Below are positions 23,101-26,954 of a stretch of 26,954 nucleotides of DNA, in pieces; the stretch's first letter is position 1, and each line of letters begins with the position of its first letter. The translations under genes were made by a program, and so were the position numbers. The stretch is from Didymodactylos carnosus (lineage: Eukaryota > Rotifera > Eurotatoria > Philodinida > Philodinidae): the NCBI GenBank assembly GCA_905250885.1, contig CAJNOQ010002007.1, forward strand, positions 1-26,954. The letters are read 5' to 3'. The notes under the pieces were generated by a model that saw nothing but the letters and a program-made list of their open reading frames with translations, was not told where the DNA came from and did not search any database.

Positions 23101-26100
23101 TTGATATTTTGGAGGAAGTCGAAGACGAGGAGGAGCTAAAAATTCATTTAATATCTCCATAAATATTTGTCATACACCTAAATGTAGAATACTTACATCT
23201 GACACTAACATTGCAACGACACATTCTTGAACCGCCTTTATTTCTGGCCTTTACACTATACTCGTCAACATCATCTGGTGTAACATTATTAATTACTATC
23301 ACACATTTATCACCATCTCTAGTCATACTATATTTCATACTATCAGATATTTCTTTTGTTCCTTTGTACCATTCAATATCAGGTTTAGGTGTACCAATTA
23401 CTTCAACTTCTAAACGAACAGTTTTGCCTTCGTTTGCTTCAACATCTTGTAATTTTTTAAGAAATTCTGGAGCAGTAGCAGCATTTGGATCTTTAACCTG
23501 TTTGATATAAAAGATAGTGTTTTTTTACATATAATTTAAATTCATAACTTACTTTGCAAGCTTTTGATGCTTCAGACGGATTGCCTTTGCCAGCTTCATT
23601 CTCAGCTGTCACACGAAATTCGTATGTATGATCTTCGACTAGATTTGGTACAGTTAATCTTGTATTCTGTGTAGGAGTTAAATTGACAGGCGTCCATTTA
23701 TCAGTACCCTGTTCTTTCTTTTCTACCCAATAGCCGGTTATGGGACCACCTAAATTAGAGAATTACAAATTTACTTTAAGTACAGGTATTTATTAATTCA
23801 TTACATACCACCATCCGATGTTGGTTTTTCCCATGTTAATGTGACGTTGGTATTTGTCATTTCAGCCACATCTGGTTGTCCAGGTGCACCAGGGGGCTCT
23901 GAAAGTAAAACAAAATGATTAATTTTTTGCAGTTGAAGAATGACAAATTAACATACTAAACGGAAGTTTGGCAACAATTGGTGCAGATGAACGTAATGGT
24001 TCACTCGTCCCATTTTCATTTATAGCCATAACTCGAAACTCATATTCATGATTTTCCAACAAATTTGGTACAGTGAGTGAAAGATCCTTTTTAAAAGACA
24101 AAAAAAATAGTTTTGATATAACAGATATTTGATGAGTGTATCGTGTTCTACTTTGCAAGCTTGAGTAACTGGAATCCATTGATCAGCTCCTCTTGATGTG
24201 TCGCGACGTTCAACAATATATCCTTGAACTTTAGCGCCTCCATCATCTTTTGGCGGTTTCCATGATAAAGTGCAGTGATCTTTTGATACATTTGAAATTT
24301 CTAATGGACCTTGTGGTGGTGTTGCAGGTGCTAATAAGAATAATTTTTATTAATTTTTTTATATAAGAACTGTGATACTATTGTATTGTGCATTTGAAAA
24401 AAGTAAAAAAAGCATCTTACAATGAACTTTTGACTATTGAAGTTAAATAGTCTTGGGCTAACAAAAAAAAACAATTTTTCCCGACTGTGACTTTCATTTT
24501 CCTCGGAAACAAGTTTTCGCTACGAAAAGTGAACATTTTTATCGAGTTTCTTTTGTTATAGACACTTGAAACGATATCAAAAAAATTATGCTCATATATC
24601 AGTTGATAGATCTCGATGTGTTCTATCTAATGATACTCAACTCAATGGATCTGATCAACAGTTCGATCCATTTCTTCGTCATACACTAAAATTTCATATT
24701 GACAAGCATTTTTTAGTTCCTCGATTTCTGCATGTTGGTATTTTGAACTAACTAGGCTAGATTTCTCTCGTTGAGATCTATTGACTGATTTATAATAAGT
24801 CAAGTTTTAAGACTTAATCTACAGAGAAATTCCAGTCTAATATTTGGGCATTTTTGCAGTAAAATTAATTTTTTTCAGAACGAAAAGAGCTATTTGGTCG
24901 ACGTTTCGGACATAAACTATAAATCATAAAAGGAAAATAAAGTATTTAAAAATCGACGACACCAGTTGACTACGAAGGAAAATATAAAATGAGAAATATG
25001 GCTCTGTTAAAGAGTATGCTTTCGTTCTGGTATTAGCCAACAGTTAGGCAAACAAAACAAATTTAAGGCCCCTCAAAGCAGTAAGGGGACTCTACCTATA
25101 TCCCAATGGAAAAAATAATAAAGAAAAAATTCAAAAATTCAAAAATTCAAAGTTTGGTACAGATCGAACTTATAGTAGGGAGATAGGTTTCTGATCCAAT
25201 GGAGCTTACAGTAATCTATTTAACAGAAAAAAGATTATTGCATTTTTATATTTCGAGCATCAATGGTACAGCGACAGCGCAAACCATTCGGATATATTAA
25301 TTTTTCCTACCTGTTACTTTCACTTTCATTGGAACGTTGACAGAACCAGAATCGTTTGCTACATTAATAACATATTTTCCGGCATCTTCTCTTTCAACGT
25401 CTATATAACAAAAAAAATGAGATTCTAAACGTCTTCATCCAAGTGCAATGAATATACCTGGTATTGTTACAACAATATAATCGTCAAATTCTTGAACACG
25501 AACACGTTTGTCATCAGGTAAACTTTGATCGTCTTTTTTCACTTTAAATGTATACGGTCCTTTGCCGTTAATAGGAATTTTAACTTTTAGAGTTTCACCG
25601 AGATTCACTTTTTGATCACCTGGTTCACGATCCAATTTTGGTGGAGCTAATAGGAAAAATACCCTTATTGGTATCTGTGATGTACATTATACCGTCTGAC
25701 TCACTTTTTACGCGAAATATTGCGTCGCATGATTCTTTTCCTAACGGATTGACTAGTTCACAAGTAATTGTTGAATTATTATCAGTTTCCCATACTTCCA
25801 TAAATGTTAGGGTTGATGTTAACTCGTTTGGTTTTGTACTAATTCGGTAGCGGCCACTTGGTGAAAGTTCCATACCGTTTCGATACCATTTCACTTCAGG
25901 CGCTGGATTTGATTCAAAATCAGCTGTAAATGATACTTCACTGTTAATTGCTGCATTAACATCCGCTATTTTCTTTGTGAATGTTGGTTTCCGACCATCT
26001 GAAGGTAAAACAGAAAATGACTTTATTAATAGTATGTTGAGAAAAAATAGTTTCATACTTGGAAATTCGGAAATTTTTATACGATTCGTCACTCCACTCG

Positions 26101-26787
26101 GTTCACTTTCACCGGCTCTATTTACTGCTTTCACGCGAAATTCAAATTCACCATTTTCTGGTAAATCAGTAACTGTTACATTATTATCTAATACTGTATA
26201 TGGTGTAGCTTTTGTCCACTGATCGCTGCCTGCAGGTTTCTTCTCAACAATGTATCCTACAAATTGAGTACATTGGAAATCACTTAATAGACTACATCAT
26301 TTAATTTAGAAGAACATTACCTGTTACTTTACTTCCTCCATCGTTGGTTGGCGGCGACCATGCTAATTCAACAAAGTTTTTCCCAACTTTTTTCACTTCA
26401 GGTGTACTCGGTGAACTGGGTGGCACTAAAAAGCAGTTTCATGTTACAGTCTTTCGACTCGTTTCTCAACGCCTAGTCACTGACCATAATCAGGTTTTAA
26501 TGTTACTGGCCGATCAAGTACCGTCGGTTGACTCCATCCAGCAGCATTTTTGGCCTTCACGCGAAATTCGTAGGCTTTATTCGGTTGAAGATTTTCCACA
26601 GTTAATTCTGTTCCTTTCAACGGAAAATCACTTGCGGGCTCCCATGCGTCACTACCAGGTTTCCGTATTTCAACTTGATATTGTGTCACTTTTGATCCAC
26701 CATCATTTTTCGGCCGATCCCATTTTAAGGTGACACTGTTCTCGGTTTGACCCCGGACTTCAACGTTACTTGGACCTTGCGGAACAT
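10536..26787 (-). CDS. Twitchin (UNC-22/titin-like giant kinase), 3' part, 35 exons
   Basis: This is the C-terminal ~2,077 residues of an intracellular giant Ig/FnIII protein with a Ser/Thr kinase. It is the invertebrate twitchin that sits on thick filaments of muscle and modulates contraction and relaxation. Visible domain order: Fn-Fn-Ig-Ig-Fn-Fn-Ig-Ig-Fn, basic linker, kinase, regulatory tail, Ig x5, stop TGA at 10536-10538. Five Ig domains after the kinase match known twitchins. Every inferred exon has GT-AG borders, and all 35 lengths are consistent with the phases. Most domain-border introns are phase 1, as in titin-family genes. Introns are mostly about 55-160 bp, with two exceptions: 24331-25310 and 13660-20302. 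The gene continues beyond the right edge, so its start is not in the window. Exons are listed in the part entries. Confidence 0.93.
11233..12004 (-). CDS. Twitchin acidic and PEVK-like linker plus start of fourth post-kinase Ig (exons 31-32)
   Basis: Exons 11827-12004 and 11233-11751. The first is Ala/Thr/Ser/Glu-rich (TSEAAPTTGSEVADTSAPAE). The second (519 nt) is Lys/Pro/Glu/Ala-rich, with three near-copies of a KDTKKVE unit (EKKDTKKVDEKKPEV, GKKDTKKVEEKPKT, DDKDTKKVEATP) and an E/K-rich end (EEEKKPEEDKKPKDKKDEEE). The exon then enters an Ig (VKFTKHVKSQNLMEGDPLLL). Such composition resembles titin PEVK or KPA-rich extensible segments, so it is probably disordered and spring-like. Because of it, long frames are open on both strands here; those on the plus strand are spurious. 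Confidence 0.9.
12162..12694 (-). CDS. Twitchin third post-kinase Ig and start of acidic linker (exons 28-30)
   Basis: Exons 12626-12694, 12498-12571 and 12162-12431. The Ig reads APKFIDQLSSVTVFEGSTAK, LRCEVKGKPTPTIEWLKNGE and LEDDGEYICRASNDEGSDNS. It keeps the two Cys, the core Trp and the D-G-Y-C motif. After QLTVKAH the protein turns acidic (ADDESYAEYINKEDEVPTG), starting the low-complexity linker. Phases 1-1-0-0 agree with the exon lengths. Confidence 0.9.
12758..12931 (-). CDS. Twitchin basic Ser/Arg linker (exon 27)
   Basis: A single 174-nt exon, phase 1 at both ends, encodes a disordered basic segment (VRRTRRAHSTMPGEDNRGHS, RARSPSPSRTMGRDSSW, REKLGAGEKPARDTLEVEKP). It links the second and third post-kinase Ig domains. 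The RARSPSPSR stretch offers several potential Ser/Thr phosphorylation sites; that is inference. Being a symmetric exon, it could be skipped without a frame change. Confidence 0.85.
13216..13659 (-). CDS. Twitchin second post-kinase Ig (exons 25-26)
   Basis: Exons 13466-13659 and 13216-13399. A charged leader (LPEAPRHEAREVSHQRRLPQ, then DMEFDLWREPDAKP) precedes VFTFLLRPRLIQEGINCKLL, GKPTPKVQWFKDRTQL and the closing ADTGMFRCYATNPLGSDET. The FTFxLRxRLIQ motif is conserved in the same Ig of other twitchins, which supports direct splicing from the first post-kinase Ig across the 6.6-kb intron. Its acceptor is also the one the orphan exon would use. Confidence 0.9.
13892..13925. repeat. Degenerate copy of the downstream exon's acceptor region
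   Basis: Plus-strand 13892-13925 matches 13634-13667 except for scattered two-base changes; both contain CTGGGAG and TCTGGAAGAGC. The latter spans the acceptor and first codons of the Ig exon that starts at 13659. The copy lies 258 bp upstream in the transcript direction. It has a pyrimidine-rich CTGCTCTTCCAG but its frame stops after about 17 codons. It is either a local duplication remnant or a decoy acceptor. Confidence 0.5.
14045..14825. mobile_element. MITE-like element with TCTAAAAA...AATGCGACTTC inverted termini
   Basis: The left end reads TCTAAAAAAATGCGACTTC. The right end, read in reverse complement, is TCTAAAAACAATGCGACTTC, so ~19-bp termini differ by one inserted base and little else. 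Inside are further copies of GCGACTTC/AGTCGC words. One hairpin pairs 14712-14728 with 14731-14747 (17-bp arms, two mismatches) and a smaller one is AGCCGC (14093-14098) with GCGGCT (14105-14110). No target-site duplication is evident and no transposase frame exists. A 72-codon frame at 14516-14734 has no known domain. Confidence 0.5.
15597..15747 (-). CDS. Candidate alternative first exon of twitchin (kinase-less isoform)
   Basis: A 151-nt minus-strand exon begins with ATG at 15745-15747, encodes MSYYYDSSWSGFAHVLYGG, and ends with SSVPY plus one base at a strong donor, GTAAGTTTT. The ending phase (1) matches the acceptor of the Ig exon at 13659. The junction would read SVPY-S-LPEAPRHEAREV in frame. 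No acceptor of the right phase precedes the ATG, so it fits as a first exon from an internal promoter, not as an internal exon of the long form. The composition is Tyr/Ser-rich and looks coding. A transcript from here would encode about 773 residues: this leader plus four Ig domains and the PEVK-like linker. The exon is inferred from frame, donor and phase only. Confidence 0.5.
15748..16150 (-). promoter_or_regulatory. Putative internal promoter / leader region for the orphan exon
   Basis: This is placed here only because it lies directly upstream of the ATG of the candidate alternative exon. It contains the GA/CAA simple repeats at its far end. No TATA box or initiator can be assigned with confidence. 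Confidence 0.2.
15748..19278. other. Giant-intron interior, AT-rich, no gene recognised
   Basis: About 3.5 kb of strongly AT-rich intron upstream of the orphan exon. Simple repeats include a GA-rich run then CAA repeats at about 16079-16115 and a short GAT run near 18930. No frame shows a recognisable domain on either strand. If the orphan exon is real, its promoter and untranslated leader lie in the left part of this stretch. Confidence 0.5.
19279..19945. mobile_element. TTAA-flanked piggyBac-type MITE, ~659 bp
   Basis: TTAA at 19279-19282 and at 19942-19945 flank inverted termini: CCTTCTAAGTCCCCA on the left, and on the right, read in reverse, CCCTTTAAAGCCCA. TTAA duplication with CCCTTTAAAG-like ends is the hallmark of piggyBac-type insertions. 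The interior has no transposase frame. A 10-bp-arm hairpin, AATGTCCATT / AATGGACATT, occupies 19907-19928. The element sits in the giant intron of twitchin. Confidence 0.65.
20078..20208. repeat. Imperfect tandem duplication, ~66-bp unit
   Basis: TAAGATGAATA-type words start at 20078, 20122, 20143 and 20188 (spacing 44, 21, 45). This indicates two diverged copies of a ~66-bp unit, 20078-20142 and 20143-20208, both with GAGAGGAATAC-like middles. It lies within the giant intron, about 90 bp downstream of its donor in the direction of transcription. Confidence 0.6.
20303..20816 (-). CDS. Twitchin regulatory tail and first post-kinase Ig (exons 22-24)
   Basis: Exons: 20714-20816, 20538-20655, 20303-20475. 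The tail begins with SSRFDKVRQRVRDRY at the end of the kinase exon and continues WPDPACGIGRMAGWSSLRKN then KPQEYNIYNSFWD. The GR-SSLRK-PQEY-FWD pattern is the conserved autoinhibitory segment of twitchin kinases. An Ig follows directly (APRFIIRPHNAHVLEGQNAE, VSPPVVSWYRDNNELRQS, DKGEYVVKATNSYGDREY). The last exon ends in phase 1 at the donor of the giant intron. Confidence 0.92.
20879..22443 (-). CDS. Twitchin kinase domain and preceding linker (exons 14-21)
   Basis: Exons: 22345-22443, 22190-22286, 21927-22130, 21711-21852, 21600-21643 (only 44 nt), 21381-21536, 21069-21221, 20879-21002. A basic linker (GLGRKDDDLSRRKNKDLPKL) and a DIWDKGRKP segment precede YDYYDILEEIGRGAFGVV. Catalytic features are intact: Gly-loop IGRGAFGVV, AAKF lysine, VHLDLKPENIM catalytic loop with the titin/twitchin HLD, ICDFGLATKL, FAAPEIV, YTDMWAAGVLSY, LSGLSPFGG, and ARMTVHDALDHPWL at the end. 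The kinase is therefore expected to be active Ser/Thr-type, and by family knowledge is held inhibited by its C-terminal tail until released by stretch or Ca2+ regulators. The splice after LDLK at 21711 and the 44-nt exon split the catalytic loop. Confidence 0.93.
22506..24330 (-). CDS. Twitchin part: Fn-Fn-Ig-Ig-Fn (exons 7-13)
   Basis: Exons: 24152-24330, 23957-24086, 23809-23898, 23553-23749, 23197-23497, 22848-23135, 22506-22793. They encode FnIII (CTLSWKPPKDDGGAKVQGY, then YEFRVMAINENGTSEP), FnIII (VTLTWEKPTSDGGGPITGYW, then YEFRVTAENEAGKGNPS), Ig (PEFLKKLQDVEANEGKTV, then PKPDIEWYKGTKEI), Ig (GETIQIKIPYTGSPLPNVTL), and the pre-kinase FnIII (AVISWRAPADDGGSFITNYV, then QFRILAENIFGTGEPSEP). 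Phases run 1-0-1-1-0-1-1-1, and each exon length agrees. The Fn-Fn-Ig-Ig block followed by one Fn before the kinase is the familiar twitchin pattern. Confidence 0.9.
24331..25310. other. 980-bp twitchin intron
   Basis: This intron lies between an Ig exon and the next FnIII exon and is about fifteen times the usual intron length here. It holds the plus-strand phosphatase-like fragment listed separately, and short tandem copies of a TTCAAAAA-type unit near 25128-25152. I see nothing else coding. Confidence 0.8.
24562..24751 (+). pseudogene. Possible tyrosine-phosphatase-like exon fragment in a twitchin intron
   Basis: On the plus strand, an acceptor-like TTTTGTTATAG ends at 24561. The open frame that follows reads HLKRYQKNYAHISVDRSRCV then LSNDTQLNGSD, and runs on to FLVPRFLHVGILN and a stop. 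The first half resembles the N-terminal segment of classical tyrosine phosphatase domains (N-R-Y-K-N ... D-x-S-R-V-x-L). The expected YINA segment does not follow, so only one exon-sized remnant would be present. The similarity is short and could be coincidental. It lies antisense to twitchin. Confidence 0.3.
25311..26787 (-). CDS. Twitchin part: Fn-Fn-Ig-Ig (exons 1-6 of window)
   Basis: Exons, 5' to 3' on the minus strand: 26485-26787, 26321-26425, 26059-26256, 25705-25998, 25458-25646, 25311-25400. The first encodes a complete FnIII (SVTLKWDRPKNDGGSKVTQY, then YEFRVKAKNAAGWSQP). Exons 2-3 form a second FnIII (VELAWSPPTNDGGSKVTG, then FEFRVKAVNRAGESEPS). Exon 4 is an I-set Ig (PTFTKKIADV, then PAPEVKWYRNGMEL). 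Exons 5-6 form another Ig (LDREPGDQKVNLGETLKV, then DVEREDAGKYVINVAND). All borders here are phase 1. These domains form the elastic or scaffold rod that packs along the thick filament. Confidence 0.9.
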
Positions 26788-26954
26788 CTGAAATTTTCGG
26801 AGATATATAGTATTTTTTTCTGATTCCATAAAGGACCCAGTTGGATTTCAAAAGCATCTTGAACCCATGATTCATATACCAGGTTTTGTACAGCTCTTAA
26901 CAACGGATCTAACGGTGTACTGGGTTTGAGTTGATTCCTTGTGGTTACTGAGAT
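26788..26954 (-). other. Twitchin upstream intron and possible exon edge
   Basis: Upstream of the acceptor at 26788 must lie an intron and then the preceding exon. A donor candidate, CCTG/GTATATG, would place an exon end near 26880 with phase 1 and an intron of about 92 bp. The translated candidate (QYTVRSVVKSCTKP) is not a convincing Ig or FnIII end. I leave the exon uncalled. Confidence 0.25.

Noticed and set aside
1..26954. CRISPR arrays, operons, tRNA or rRNA genes
   Set aside because: The window is eukaryotic. No regularly spaced direct repeats, tRNA-like cloverleaf or rRNA-like sequence was recognised.

Overview
This is an AT-rich metazoan nuclear window. Its genes have spliceosomal introns, most of them about 55-70 bp with GT-AG ends. 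The invertebrate-type twitchin gene, the compact introns, a kinesin-light-chain-like TPR exon, and the many small decayed elements and broken genes would fit a bdelloid rotifer or similar small invertebrate. That assignment is inference; no marker in the window proves it.

Layout. Positions 1-10.5 kb are a debris zone. It holds the last exon of a TPR gene (minus), a repeat-laden stretch with a TA-flanked mariner-type MITE inside it, a U-box ORF (minus), a 640-bp inverted repeat touching a broken aldo-keto reductase (plus), a BEN-domain-like gene with two in-frame stops (plus), and a 567-bp foldback. Positions 10.5-26.8 kb are the 3' part of one large minus-strand gene, a twitchin (UNC-22/titin-like kinase) homologue. 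I reconstructed 35 exons whose phases all agree. They encode about 2,077 residues: Fn-Fn-Ig-Ig-Fn-Fn-Ig-Ig-Fn, then a linker, the kinase, an autoinhibitory-type tail, and five Ig domains. This matches the known C-terminal architecture of twitchin, with a Lys/Pro/Glu-rich PEVK-like insertion between the third and fourth post-kinase Ig domains. The 5' part of the gene lies beyond the right edge.

The most interesting part is the 6.6-kb intron between the first and second post-kinase Ig domains, in a gene whose other introns are mostly about 60 bp. It contains an orphan ATG-starting exon whose donor phase fits the next twitchin exon. This suggests an internal promoter producing a kinase-less, Ig-only short product, comparable in logic to vertebrate telokin from the MLCK gene. 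The same intron carries two MITE-like elements: a TTAA-flanked piggyBac-type element and one with TCTAAAAA-type inverted termini. It also carries a 66-bp tandem duplication.

No tRNA, rRNA or CRISPR feature was recognised. Arm lengths and identities of repeats were read by eye.
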